NCBI GenBank assembly: GCA_009823395.1
Contig: CM020509.1
Coordinates: forward strand, 12,141,001-12,205,000
From: Thamnaconus septentrionalis
Taxonomy: Eukaryota > Chordata > Actinopteri > Tetraodontiformes > Monacanthidae
Direction of reading: 5' to 3'
DNA length: 64,000 nt
In this document: one piece after another, positions 40,554 to 52,182 of the stretch
Layout of the letters: the number at the start of each line of letters is the position of its first letter
Position numbering within the stretch: the stretch's first letter is position 1
Notes under the pieces: generated by a model
Databases searched by the model: none
What the model was told of the DNA's origin: nothing
What the model saw: the letters and a program-made list of their open reading frames with translations, nothing else
Made by a program: the position numbers and the translations under genes

Positions 40554-43500
40554 ACATCGGATAGTTTATACCAAAACGCACAAATCAGGTCTGTGTGACG
40601 TCACGAAGGACCCCGATACCGCTCGCGATTTGTCCCGTTAGTTTGCCCGCTATAACCGCTGCCTCGGTTCTGTCGACACCCATGAATCGGGTGTAGCAAA
40701 GCGTCCGTTAAAGAATATAGAGCCTTGGTGCTGATGAAATGGAACGTTAGGCTCTGTTTACACAGTTTGGCCGTTTTCACCGAAAACGGTCCACGCGCTC
40801 CAGGTCCTCTTCTTTTTCCGCCTTCGGGAAGTGCACTCACAGCGCCACATAAGGCCTGATATAGTACTGCAGCGTTTTCGGCGGTTTAGTCCAAACCACG
40901 GGCGGGCAAACTTTTTGGCTGGTGTGCCACAATGGGTTCTTAAATTTGACAGAGGAGCAGATGGATGGAGTGTTTCGGTGACCAACCTCATAGAAAAAAT
41001 ATATTATGGGATGTGTAGAAAACATGTGCTTTGTTGTCAATAAAATGAACAAAAGCAAAGTTGTAACAAAATGTGTCTATGAAGCCCCACTGTATTTAGC
41101 TCTTTATTGAATTTACTCTTAAGACCTTGAAATAAATTGATTAAATACATTTTATGACTTTCTGATTATCATTTCATCAAGTTCTGGCATCTCAGAATGG
41201 ATGAATTACTGATAGATATTTTTATTCTGTTTTTAAATTATTTCTTCACTTGTAACTCAATGCTGTGCAGCTGACCCAACATAACTGTGTCTGTAGTCAC
41301 TGAACCGGTGTCTTTTTAAAATCTCTTTATGTTACGTTAACGTTCACTCTCTTGTTCCCCCAGACCGGTCGACGGCTACAGGACCCTGGACTCTGGGTAC
41401 CGGGCCCCAAGCCGGCAGCAGCTCGACCCATACGCGGCGCAGCCCCAGGTGAGCCAGGGTATGAGGGCCCTGGGCTCTGCGCTGGAGATGCGTTACGGCC
41501 AGGGCCTGTACGGCCTGGAAGACGACCAGCGCAGCGTGGGATACGACGATTACGGCATGGGGCCTCCACCCATGGGGCCTCCACCCATGCACCCCGGAGG
41601 TTACGGCACCATGCCTCGCCTCGGCGGGGGGCCCGGCGGGATGGACAGACGGAGACTGAGGTGAAACACGCACAGCATCTGTTCATACTTTAGTGTTGTT
41701 GTTGTTGTTGTTGAGACAGCGTGCTGACTGGTGCCCTTGCCGTGCAGGAGCTGCGAGGACACCCTGGACGCCGACATGGGAGGGGTGGACCCGTACGCCT
41801 GGGGCGTCCCCATGACGATGGAGCGGGGGAGCATGGCCTCACTGGACAGCACGCTGAGGAAAGGCCCGCCCACTTCGTGGAGGCAGCCCGAGCTGCCAGA
41901 GGTCATCGCCATGTTGAACTACCGCCTGGACCCTGTCAAGACCAACGCTGCCGCGTTCCTCCAGCATCTCACCTTCAAAAACGACAAGGTAAACAACTAA
42001 AGAAAAGCGTAATGAATAACCGTGATGAGTTTTTGCTGTTTTGCTGGAGCGAGCTCAGTCATTGTAACCTGCGTGTGTGTGTCTAGGTGAAGTCAGAGGT
42101 GCGTCGCCTGAAGGGAATCCCATCCCTGGTGTCTCTGCTGGACCACCCCACCAAAGACGTGCACCACTCTGCCTGCGGGGCTCTGAAAAACATTTCATAT
42201 GGACGTGACCATGACAACAAAATTGCCATCAAGAACTGTGACGGGGTGCCGGCTCTGATCAGGTTACTGAGAAAAACCCACAACCAGGACCTCACAGACA
42301 CCATCACAGGTAACACAAAGCTCCTGCAGCGCTTCAGTGGCGGGATGGAGTGTTTGAGCGAACCCTCCCATGAACGTAAAAGCTTTTCCGTTTCGTCCCA
42401 GGCACATTGTGGAACCTTTCGTCCCACGACTCAGTGAAGATGGAGATCGTGGACCACGCCCTGCACGCGCTCGTCGACGAGGTGATCGTTCCTCACTCCG
42501 GCTGGGACCGAGGGAGCAACGGAGCAGACGAAAGCTGCAAACCACGCCACTTGGAGTGGGAGACTGCCTTGACCAACACTGCCGGCTGCCTTAGGTAAAC
42601 AAAAGGGATAATAGTTTGGAGCAGCAGAGAGGCTCTGAGGAGGAGCAGAGGAAAGAAACGTGCAATTATGTGCTTTAAATTCTTTGTCTCGCCCATAGGA
42701 ATGTGAGCTCGGAACGTAGCGAGGCCAGGCGGAAGCTGAGGGAGTGCGCTGGATTGGTGGATTCGCTCATGTACATTGTCCAATCGCAGATCAACCGCAA
42801 AGATGTGGACAATAAGGTGCGCTTTCGCCTTTTTTTTCATTGAACTGAGATGTATTTTACGGTACCTATCTTTCACCCCGTGTTATAATATTATTATATT
42901 ATATATATTCTATATATATTCTAACCCTGTAACTGGTCTCGGTGCAGCTGGTGGAGAACTGCATGTGTCTGCTGAGGAACCTGTCCTACCAGGTCCACCG
43001 TGAGATCCCCGGCAGTGAACGTTACATGGAGGCCATGGCCCTCAACCAGGGCCCGCCCCCAGCAAACAAAGGCGGCTGCTTTGGCTCTCGAAAGGGCAAA
43101 GGTCAGTGTCGGATGTCAACTTGAGTTTCGCAGGCTTAAAAGCGGCCCTTTCAGGGCGTTCCGATGCCCATTTGTATTCATTTACATGATATTGGTAATA
43201 CTAGACTTGGACAATAGTGGGTGATAAATGGCTCAGGGGTTAAGCTGTAAGCATAGACGCTGCTTTCTTGGCTTCTTCTGCAATGGCTTCGCTAAATGTG
43301 CTGATTTCCTTTTTTTTTTTTTGGTGAGGGAAGAATAGATTCCCTGTTTCAACTCTACATCACCGAGGTGTTTTTGTTTTTTTTTTTTTTCTTAAAAAAA
43401 TAAAAAGGTTGTGGATGCTGGGCGGTTTGAGCTTGTTGGTGGCCGAGGCACTTGTTGCTCTTTTTTTCACGCTTTACCACTCTTTCCTCCTCTTTCCTGC

Positions 43501-46157
43501 TCTCTCTCCTCCCTCTCGCCTCCCTCCCATCTTTCATCCCACCCTCGTTCACTTCCTCCTTTCTCTCTGCTGTGTTTAGATGAGTGGTTTTCCAAAGGTA
43601 AGATTCTCCTGTGAACTCTGAGAAAACAGCGACCAGTCTTGTTATCTCATGCTATACTAACATAGGACGATAAATTCACCAGAGAGACAAGAGACCTGAA
43701 TTCATGTCACATTTCGACGCATGAACAACATTGCATGTCCACAGAAAGTGCTCGTTCTTTTGGTTTGCATGTCCACATCTCACACAGGGGTTTTCCGCCC
43801 CAATTAAAACATTTCAAATTGACGTGGAAACCATTAAACTGTTAACACAGCATCCTGATTTTCTAGGTTTGTACTGTAGAAGTGGACTGAGGATTACTGA
43901 CTCCCCTAAAAAGGAAGCCGTGGAGATCTTCATCGGCCGTTCTTTAACCAACTTTTTTTTGTATCGGATTTGCTACAGGAAAGAAGGATGTAGATGATGG
44001 AAGTGGGGATCATATTGACATTCCAAAGAGAACGACACCTGCCAAAGGTACTGACAACATGCAAAGTGACCCCACAAGGAAGATCTGATGAAAACTAACT
44101 TCAATTTATTCACTTTTGTTTGTTAAAATCTAAATATTATTTGGCCTCCAAGTTTGATTATTTGGATTTTTTGCTCCTCTGTCTGTTCGTAAAACTAACC
44201 TTCCTGTGTGTCGTCTTCAGGCTACGAACTGTTGTTCCAGCCAGAAGTTGTCCGCATTTACACGTCACTGCTCAGAGAAAGCAAGAACCCCTCGGTGCTG
44301 GAGGCCGCTGCTGGTGCCATTCAGAACCTGTGTGCTGGAAGATGGACTGTGAGTGTGGGCTCGTTGACAAACTGACAAACTGCTGTGAAGCACAAAAAAA
44401 AAAATATGTCTATGGTCAATATTTTACACTTCGTATCTTAAACTAGGGATGTTAACAATTCATTGATTATTGATTGTCGATTAAGAATTTAATCGATTAA
44501 ATTAAATTAGTCGCAATTAATTGAACATTTTTTTACACGGGTGGTTTTACTGTTCTGTAATGTAAAAATGGGTCACGTTGGACCCTCAATATTATTTAAG
44601 GGTTTAATAATGTGATAATTCCTTACGCATTTTTCGTTGTGAAATTTAGGTTCTCAGGAAAAATTACCACTTATCAATTAATTGGTAATTGGTCGATAAG
44701 GTAAATCAACTAACAAGTCATGAATTGATAATTTGCATCACTATCTTAAATTGGAGAGTGCTTTTGGTGGAATGTAACAAGGACCTTTGTCTGCTGCCTC
44801 GGCACAAACCAACTTGAAACAAACCGTGAACTGTCTCTCTTGTCTGTGTTGCTCAGTATGGTCGGTATATCCGGGCCACGGTGCGACTGGAGAAGGGTCT
44901 CCCAATGATGGCAGAGCTGCTGGCTCACGGCAACGACCGCGTGGTCCGAGCTATGTCTGGAGCCTTGAGGAACCTCGCCATCGACAACCGCAACTGCGAA
45001 CTTCTCGGTGAGTTCACCGGATTGCAGTGATTGAGCTTCACCAAAAGGCTCGAAGTTGAAGGGCTTTCCTGCACATCTCGACTGTTATTCTTATATGTTT
45101 ACATGTGTCATTCATTCCCCCTGCAGGTTTGCACGCAGTGCCTCACCTTGTGGCCAACCTGCCTGGAGGCCAGAGCCAGTCTGGCCGCGCCCTCTCCGAG
45201 GAGACGGTCGTGTCCGTGCTGAGCACGCTGGCCGAGGTCCTGGGGACCAGCTTGGAGGCAGCCAAGACCCTCCGAGCCTCACAGGGCATCGAGAGGCTGG
45301 TGCTCATCAACAAGGACGGGTGAGTGCCGACGTTCGAGCAAGTAATCCACAAGCAGTCACGACTCTAGCGATGTCGGCATCTGAAAACGCCTCGTTCGCG
45401 TCTCGTATCGTGCAGCAAGCGCTCGGACCGAGAGGTGCGCGGCGCCGGCCAGGTGCTGCAGCTGGTCTGGGCCCACAAAGAGCTGCGCCGGCCGCTGGAG
45501 AAAGACGGCTGGAAGAAGACGGACTTCATGGTCAACCTCAACAGCAGCGCCGCCAATGGGCCGAGCACCCGGACGAACGGCACCTACGAGGACACCACCA
45601 CCCCGCTGCTGGACAGAGGTGAGCGAGACGGGACACCAGCTCTGGTGTGAAATGGTTGATGCTGAACGTGTAGAATGACAGTTGTCAATTTTGTGACTTT
45701 TTTATTTTCCAGGAGAAAAGAGGGACATGATTCCACTGAACGATATGGGCCCTGGTCAGTTTGTTTTCTGTCTTTAGCAGTGGAGACTTTTACTATAAAA
45801 TGTTTTTTTCCCACTGATTTTGCTCACCTTGTTTGCCTCTTGTGGAGCAGAAGCCTACTCTACACTGGACCAGAGGGAGAGGAGACACACTCTGGACGAG
45901 ACTGCAGACACTTTACCGGTACTTCACCAATCCTCTATGCTCAATTGGCAGCATTAAGCCTGAACTTCCTGCACCACTTTGGTTGCTTCCTCACCTCCAC
46001 TAATTTGTCACCTTTTTTAAACACCTCACAACTTCTCAATTAACTTCTTTTCTTCTTTGTGCACTCACCGCCTCTTTCTCTTCTGGTCGTTTCTCAGCGA
46101 GGGGTGTACGGGGGCAGGAAGGGGTCCTTGCCCCTGTTGGACTCCTACGATGGTTAG
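36855..46157 (+). CDS. ctnnd1: Catenin delta-1 (p120-catenin)
   Basis: Armadillo protein that binds the juxtamembrane tail of classical cadherins, holding them at the surface, and that tunes Rho GTPases and Kaiso. Nineteen coding exons: 36855-37013, 39554-39622, 39715-39837, 40179-40435, 41364-41660, 41748-41988, 42087-42309, 42402-42594, 42699-42816, 42948-43101, 43580-43597, 43979-44047, 44221-44348, 44857-45007, 45127-45319, 45416-45618, 45713-45754, 45851-45918, 46098-46157; 921 aa (human about 968). Residues 8-36 are the N-terminal coiled coil (LLESVREQEVQFEQLTRALE). Armadillo repeats run about 345-830 (RQPELPEVIAMLNYRLDPVK, DNKIAIKNCDGVPALIRLL, TLWNLSSHDSVKMEIVDHAL, GYELLFQPEVVRIYTSLL). 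The Lys-rich loop holds the exon C insert. The closest alternative, arvcf, ends in a DSWV motif that is absent here. Stop chosen at TAG 46155-46157; see the alternative last exon. Confidence 0.93.
39965..39970 (+). promoter_or_regulatory. Possible internal TATA box in ctnnd1
   Basis: GGCTATAAAGC lies 125 bp upstream of an ATG (40095) whose frame runs into coding exon 4 without a stop. Could drive an N-terminally shortened isoform. Chance occurrence cannot be excluded. Confidence 0.35.
40095..40178 (+). other. ctnnd1: Candidate alternative first coding segment of ctnnd1
   Basis: Twenty-eight codons beginning MASSCVSSPTYSVHRVRSNS run in frame into exon 4 at 40179, with an in-frame TGA just upstream (40083-40085). 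In the main model this is intron ending in TTTCAG. If transcribed from here, the product lacks the coiled coil. Mammalian p120 also makes shorter isoforms from internal starts, but with different sequence. Confidence 0.35.
40752..40896. repeat. Probable transposon fragment with a palindrome
   Basis: GCTCTGTTTACACAG opens a segment that holds the palindrome CCGTTTTCACCGAAAACGG (40771-40789) and a partial echo, GTTTTCGGCGG, near 40873. Looks like a non-autonomous DNA element into which, or beside which, element B inserted. Confidence 0.4.
40897..41195 (+). mobile_element. hAT-like element B (right terminus lost)
   Basis: Starts ACGGGCGGGCAAACTTTTTG, then follows element A (31920-32251) with CACAATGGGTTCT, CAGATGGATGGAGTGTTTC and GGGATGTGTAGAAAAC, and later TTTTATGACTT-CT. 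The right terminal repeat is not visible. Lies in the intron between coding exons 4 and 5 of ctnnd1. Confidence 0.7.
43580..43597 (+). CDS. ctnnd1: ctnnd1 microexon C (18 nt)
   Basis: Acceptor TGTGTTTAG and donor GTAAGATT bound exactly 18 nt, phase 1 on both sides. Included, it adds DEWFSK inside the basic loop (RKGK-DEWFSK-GKK). Skipped, it leaves RKGKGKK. Mammalian p120 has the matching six-residue alternative exon C, which interrupts a basic nuclear-localisation-type stretch. Many T's precede the acceptor. Confidence 0.88.
44444..44742. mobile_element. Non-autonomous DNA transposon with AGGGATG ends
   Basis: Begins TAGGGATGTTAACAATTCA and ends ATAATTTGCATCACTA, giving short inverted ends. 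Internally rich in ATTGATT/AATCGAT words. The right half is repeated at 36067-36220. About 300 bp, non-coding. Resembles hAT-type miniature elements of fish. Confidence 0.65.
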
Positions 46158-46921
46158 CCCCTCCCCCACCCCCCTCTCCTCCCTCTGCATGTAACAGCAT
46201 GGTATGTCCGACTCACCGACTGTCCTGCATGGAACTGACTTGAGATCCTTTTGTCTCTTATAATAACCTGAAAACCTCTCAGTGGAACCCGCTCTCTGTC
46301 TTCTCCCCTGAGATTAAATGACTTGATGCCCTGACGTAATGTGTGTTTAGATGCTGGTATAGTATGCTGCAAGTCTGTCAGTGCACAGATGAAACCATCA
46401 ACCATTATACAGTAATAATCCTCAGATTTGTGCAGTGTGTAATGCTGCCACAATACCAGACTTTCGCTTGTTGTGCAGCTTAAAAACCAAAAACGGTTGA
46501 TTTTCTTCTAGTTTTAATGTCAGAAAAAATTGTTGGGTGCCCTCCTATTGAAAAACTGCACGCAGAGTGGACCAGATGAATCAGATAGTTGTTTGTTTTT
46601 TTTGTCTGCGTGAGATATGGATATACCTACATGAATAATTTAACATTGTATGGTTTGCGTAGTATTTGTCTTTTAGTGTATTTTTAAATGTGTATATGTG
46701 CATGCAGATTTTTTCCAGTCAGCATTTTAAACCAGTCAATATTCTGCTCATTGACCTTCTGGTTATTGTGATGTCACTCCTGTTCAGTCAGCCATACTTA
46801 TACCGCATAACAACACGCATAGATTGCGTCAGCCTTGTGTTTTGTGAATTTACTCCTGTTCAAGTCTCTCGCGTTGCTTTTTCCTCTAATTTGTGTTTTG
46901 GTGCTCCATCTTTTCCCCCAG

Positions 46922-46980
46922 AAAAACTGATCGTGTGCATCACCCAAACGGGCCCGACACTGCCCTACAACTGCTACTGA
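46922..46980 (+). CDS. ctnnd1: Candidate alternative last coding exon of ctnnd1
   Basis: If the GATG|GTTAGC site at 46152 is used as a donor, the acceptor CCATCTTTTCCCCCAG at 46921 joins in phase and adds EKLIVCITQTGPTLPYNCY before TGA at 46978-46980, replacing the terminal Gly-stop. The polypyrimidine tract is strong, the donor weak. Mammalian p120 C-termini also vary by splicing. Unproven. Confidence 0.35.
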
Positions 46981-46992
46981 GGAAAGGAGACG

Positions 46993-47075
<83 letters not shown>
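46993..47075. repeat. (CA)n microsatellite
   Basis: About 41 CA units in the presumed ctnnd1 3' UTR, a few bases after the alternative stop at 46980. Confidence 0.97.
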
Positions 47076-47077
<2 letters not shown>

Positions 47078-47730
47078 CTCCTCTGTCATCACCACTCAAA
47101 ATGGGAAGATGAGAACTGCCTGGTATCCAAAGAAAGTGGTTGTGTGACAGGCCAAAAACCTGCCTGCACACAAACAGAAATGTTACCAACCTGGGAGTTT
47201 CTTCAGTTGTAGCAACATAAATATATACCGTTTTTGTTTTTTGTTTAGTTTTTTTTTTTTTTTTTTTAAATTATAATTGTTCTGTAAAGGCAATCACCCT
47301 CTTTTGACAATCATTTTAACTCTGGTGTTGTCCTCTTGCTTGCTTTCTTTCTTTTTGGCTGCTGTCAGTATTTTTGGTAAGTTTTATTTTGTATTTTTTA
47401 TCTTCTTTTTTTTGTCTTGGTCAACATGTTGCTGCCAACTCCCTCGCATCCAAAAGACCAATTTGTACGTAGACTTGTGTGTAGGATATATACTGTAAAT
47501 AAAAAAAAAAAGAGCGATGGGATGACTGCATTAGTTTTGGCTCATTAATTTAAAGCGCCCACGTAGGGGACAGTTGGGTTGAGAAGAGCCTCGGGAGCGG
47601 CGGCCACCCTTTAGATTGAGAAGGTTGTTGATAGGAGTTTTCCAGGCTAGAGTAAAGTTTTGTTTCTTCTCGGTTGGGATGAGCACAAGCGTAAGCACAG
47701 GAGGAGACAGGTGTGCATATTGTGTATGTA

Positions 47731-47771
<41 letters not shown>

Positions 47772-48640
47772 CTATGGACCTTGTGCGTGTGTGTTGACTA
47801 CACCTGTACGACCCTGCGTTGGTTATTTTATCCATTCTTGTTGACACTTCAACAAAGTTTTTGTCAAGTTTTTAATGAACCAACTGCCTCTTTTTTTTTG
47901 CTTTACACCTTCATTTCCATCTTCCCTCTCGATTAAATCAAAATTGATGTTAAATAGTGCAAGCTGCTGCATTTCTTAGCTTTCGTCTGCTGTGGTTGGA
48001 CTGGTATTGTCACCCAGAGCAGTTGGCACAGCACATCAACTTGTGTACTTTTTAACGTGGAGAATGCAACGTACACTACTAACCTGCTGAAACTTGTCAC
48101 TTTCCCGTTGGCCGAACATTCTTCTTAGCTGGTTTTAATGAAGCAACACTATGAGCAACTCTGTGGTAATTTTTTCTGTTGATCTACAAATGAATGACTT
48201 GCTTTTTTTCTTAATCTTGCGTCTTTACTCAGAGAGGACTCGAGTTTTAAAACGGATTGAGTGAAAAGACATTTTAATTACAAGGTCTATGATCCATTTG
48301 ATTTTGCTTTTTTGTCTTTTAATTCTTTTCCCACTTTTGCATTTTGATTTTTGAAGGTGGTGTGTCAGGGAGTGGTGGATGAAATGCAATTTGTTTTTAC
48401 GTTTTCATCTGTGTTACTGCCGAGGTATATTTAAAACAAACGAGACCAACTGTTTTTTGTTATCGTTCCCCCTCCCCGGGGGCGCACAGTATATTTGTAA
48501 AGATGCCTATTCATGTAAAATTATAATGTTACATTCATACCTGCCTTGGATCTAAAAATTTGCTTTTTTCAGTATGTATCTGGTAATACTGTCGTGTTCT
48601 TGTTTTTTTTATAAATAAAGATTCTTTTCCTAGACAAGAT

Positions 48641-50136
48641 CTTGCTGCGTGTGATTGACGTGTGCATGTGTTGCTGCGATGATGGACTGCAGCAGCATGT
48701 GAACAAGTTGTCTTAATAAACGGAGGTATTCTTGAGCTCGCCGCAGCCCCCTCGCTCTTGCGAAGGCAAAGAGGCAAACGAAATGAACACCATGTGCTTC
48801 GTTTATTCATGTTTATTTTGAATCCCTCATTATGGAACTATATTGTAAATATATTCCTTCCACTGTGGGCACATAAATCCAGTCAAACAAAAACATCACA
48901 GGTCCAGGAGTGTTGACGTTCTCACATTTGTTGTTGTCTCCAGTTGCACGTGCTGACAGGGTTATAGCCGCCGCGTGTTTGTGAGTCTTCAGACATGCAG
49001 GGGGGTTTTGCAGGGATGCAAAAGCGTTCCGCCGTTTCCAGAATGTGGTTCCCGTTTGAAATGAATCCCTCGCAGCCCAGAGAGCAGCTGGCGGGACGGG
49101 GCCGGCTTTAGCTGCATCTTGGTGTGAAAGTTTTTAATATTAGTCACCTTAGGTTGCCTGTGTGTCAACATGCGAAGTCACAGATTCACAATGTCGCTCT
49201 TTTTGTCATTTTAAATGTAAAATGGGACCTGTTGAAGAGTCACATTTTTTTTTTGGATACGCATTAGCTTGGCAAAACCAGCTATTCTTCCTGGGGACCT
49301 CAACATTCAAACAACTTAATCAGGTCTAAAAGAGTTTGAAATTTGGGCCTTTGGGTTTTTTCTTTTTTTATTGATTAGATTTTTCCTGTCATATGGAAAG
49401 TTGGTATTAGAAAAAAATGATAGTATATACAGTTCAAAGTTCAGTTTAGTATTTTATTTCTCATGTTGTTTGAAAGAAAAATGAACATTCAAGATTTGAT
49501 TCTCTTGACTAATTTATGAATTATAATGGTCTGCAGCATTTTCTTCCACTCTTGTCACTTTCCAAATTGTCTGTTTATGTGGGGAAGAGTTTGGAGCCGG
49601 TCAGCTTCAAGCAGAGAACTAGTGTAAGATATCTGACAGGAAAAGAATATCCTATGACTGTTTTGGTACTTGGGCAGCTACATGACTATATCTGAGTGAC
49701 AAGTCTAAGTGTGTGCGTGTGTATTTGTGTGATGACGGTTGGCTCTGCAGCTGCCACACACACACACACACACCCTTGACTAAACCTGAGACAAGCAGAT
49801 TCTGCCTCCCTCTCTGCGTCCTATCATGTAAAGTCATGTCTATTTACAGCTGCCCTGCTGATTTCCTCGTTAACGCTTGCTAATACAAGCAGCGGCATTG
49901 GCGCGCAGCAGACGGGCTCGGAAGAAGCGCCGCGGGTGGATAATATAGCAGGAATACTGGATACACCAGACGAGAACTGATTGATGGAAGCAGCTTAATG
50001 GAGATTTGCACGCCCCCAGGAGTGGGAACTTTACGATGGGAGGCTTCTCCTTTACGCTTGGCTTTTCTTCTCCGTCATTCCTGAAGCCTTCTGAAGTGTG
50101 GAAGGGCAAGGCTCTCCAAGTCTCACCTCGGAATTA
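48641..50136. other. Spacer and 5' flank of the small membrane-protein gene
   Basis: No supported coding exon. A CA run lies at 49757-49772. GC content rises from about 49880. An in-frame TGA at 50092-50094 precedes the start at 50137. Confidence 0.45.
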
Positions 50137-50529
50137 ATGGATTCACTTGGCGTGTCCTCGGCAAACGTTGACGATGAGTCCCACGATCGCACTCCGGTAC
50201 CGGATTCGTCTCGTCACACCTCCCACACCGGACGGCAGAGTGGGCTCAGCGGCATGGGCTATGGCTTCATGGTAGGATGGAACCACCTGAGGCCGTTCAT
50301 CCCCTTCTTCCTCATCAGCTTCATGGTCGTGGCCCTTGTCTACCTGATGAAAACCATTGTCTACGGGGGGCCCTTCAAGGACCCGCTCTTCTTCGTCAAG
50401 TTCAACCAGCGTTGGCCTCGTCCTGTCCCCAACCCTCCCACGCCCACCAAGGCGTTTGTTGGTCCAGCTTCGTCCTCGTCCTTTGATGAACTCCTACTTG
50501 AACTGCACGGAGACAATGAGACGATATGA
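50137..50529 (+). CDS. Unrecognised small single-pass membrane protein
   Basis: Intronless 130-aa reading frame from ATG 50137 to TGA 50527-50529. Residues 1-40 are polar and Ser/Thr-rich. A hydrophobic span, FIPFFLISFMVVALVYLM (about 54-71), forms one membrane helix. After it come TIVYGGPFKDPLFFVKFNQR, a Pro-rich WPRPVPNPPTPTK and an acidic tail, FDELLLELHGDNETI. There is no cleavable signal peptide, so it is probably a signal-anchor or tail-type protein; topology is not certain. An AATAAA at 50751-50756 closes a 220-bp 3' UTR. It lies between ctnnd1 and btbd18 in the same direction. Reasons to trust it: ordered composition, a clear membrane span, and a poly(A) signal at a sensible distance. 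I cannot name a family. Confidence 0.7.
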   Translation: MDSLGVSSANVDDESHDRTPVPDSSRHTSHTGRQSGLSGMGYGFMVGWNHLRPFIPFFLISFMVVALVYLMKTIVYGGPFKDPLFFVKFNQRWPRPVPNPPTPTKAFVGPASSSSFDELLLELHGDNETI

Positions 50530-50750
50530 ATTGTTGCGAGGCTTTTCATTTGGTGACAAGGACAACCAGCAATTGCATCTTATTTCTGGACTGCAAAAGA
50601 GCGCAGGCTGTTTTGACTTCCCCATATGGTTGGTTTATGTCTCTGCATCTCCATTTTTCTGTCTTTCTTTTTTTATACTCTGGCAGTATTTATCTATTTG
50701 TTTTGGGTTTCAGACAGGCTTTTCTGATCCAAAAACCACCAGCAAACATT

Positions 50751-50756
50751 AATAAA
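50751..50756 (+). terminator. Polyadenylation signal AATAAA
   Basis: In CATTAATAAAACACTTG, 222 bp after the stop of the 130-aa membrane protein. Confidence 0.7.
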
Positions 50757-52182
50757 ACACTTGCATTAAATTGAATATTTGGATTATTGGGGCTCATGTT
50801 TTGCTATGACTATTGTCCTTAAGAAGATTCTATGGACATTTTTGAGGAAGACTATACAGATACAGTAGGTCAAAAATAATGGTGGAATATTTCTGAGATA
50901 AACTGTATTTCAGAACTTGTCAGTTTGTGTCAGAGCTACACTAAAGTCCTGAAGTTGTGAAAAAGAAATCCGAAATCATTGAACTTATATAATATAAAAT
51001 CAATTTATTTAATAATAAATAAATAAAAATCTACAAATTATCGATCTCTTCCTGTGGTCTCATGACTACTCTCTCTGCCACGGAGGCTAGCTGAGCATAC
51101 TGCCCTCTGGCGTCCACACCAGGTACTGCGCATTAACAATGTGAAGCATTTTCTGACCACGCCGACCTGTACCTGACCTCGCGGGAAAAACACAGAAATG
51201 CAGCTTGAAGCGAAAGGATACACAGCGTGTTTGTGACGCTTTTGTCGGTCAGCTATGGAAAAAGTTAGCAATACCATTTCTTAGCCGTGGGGGGGCGGGG
51301 ACAGATTTATAGAGAGCTTCGAAAGCGGCAAAAGGTGAGTCAAAGCAGACCTACCCGCGATAAAAAAAAAAAAGAAAAGAAAAAGAAGTAGAGCAAAAGT
51401 TGACTGTTTTTTTCACCAAATACTTTTTGGCAGACACAGAAAAGTGTCGGTAGTGAAATGTCAACCAGGTCGGAGTTTCACTGAGTTGCACCTGGCTGCC
51501 GTCGGCCGACTGGGCGCCGCTAGCAGGATGCTAGTTTGAGGTGGTTAGGGTGGCAGGCTAATGTGCAGGTGCGCCGCTACGGTCATTGAGGAGCTAGAGC
51601 GCAAATTGAACCTTAAGTTGTTTATATGCCATCAGAAAAAAAATCGTAGTATGAAAATACGCGCTAACTTGCGCTGCGCAGTTGACTGAAGACATATTTT
51701 GAGTACACTAAAGGTGTAATTGTGTTGCCGTTAAATAAATATTTGAAGGTATTAAATTAACAAGTACTTGCGTGACGTCAAGCATAAATACAACCGTCTT
51801 CATTTGTACACGCAGTAATCCTAAACCAAGGCCTAGGCCAAAAACTACAATATTTCTCACTAAAAATCCACCATCTTTAGTTGCTTTACATCTTAGTTCA
51901 ACGGTAAATTTCAAGTGGACACTTTAAACGTCCAAAACTGTTAAATTACAACCTAATTATTTGAGCCACAGTACAGTGTATTTGCCTCCCTGCGATAGTC
52001 AAAGTTGGTGTTAATTGTTGTACTTTGAATGAAGATATACAGATTTTGTGCGTACACTTTCATCATCTGCACATTAATAAGATTAAATATAAGTAACAAA
52101 CAAACATTCACAGGCAGGTTCAATTTCATCAGGTGACCCCGGTTCTCTGCCACGCTGCTGCTCCTCTGAGGTGGATGGCGAG
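50757..52182. other. Spacer and 5' flank of btbd18
   Basis: No supported gene. AT-rich to about 51050, then a moderately CpG-bearing stretch (51280-51600) that may hold the btbd18 promoter or a non-coding first exon. Confidence 0.4.

Larger units (their letters stand above)
46158..48640 (+). other. ctnnd1: ctnnd1 3' UTR region
   Basis: Two plus-strand polyadenylation signals are visible: AATAAA at 47498-47503 and at 48614-48619. The region contains a CA array (46993-47075), a GA run (47733-47765) and T-rich tracts. Use of the distal site would give a 3' UTR of about 2.4 kb. No other gene is supported here. Confidence 0.6.
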
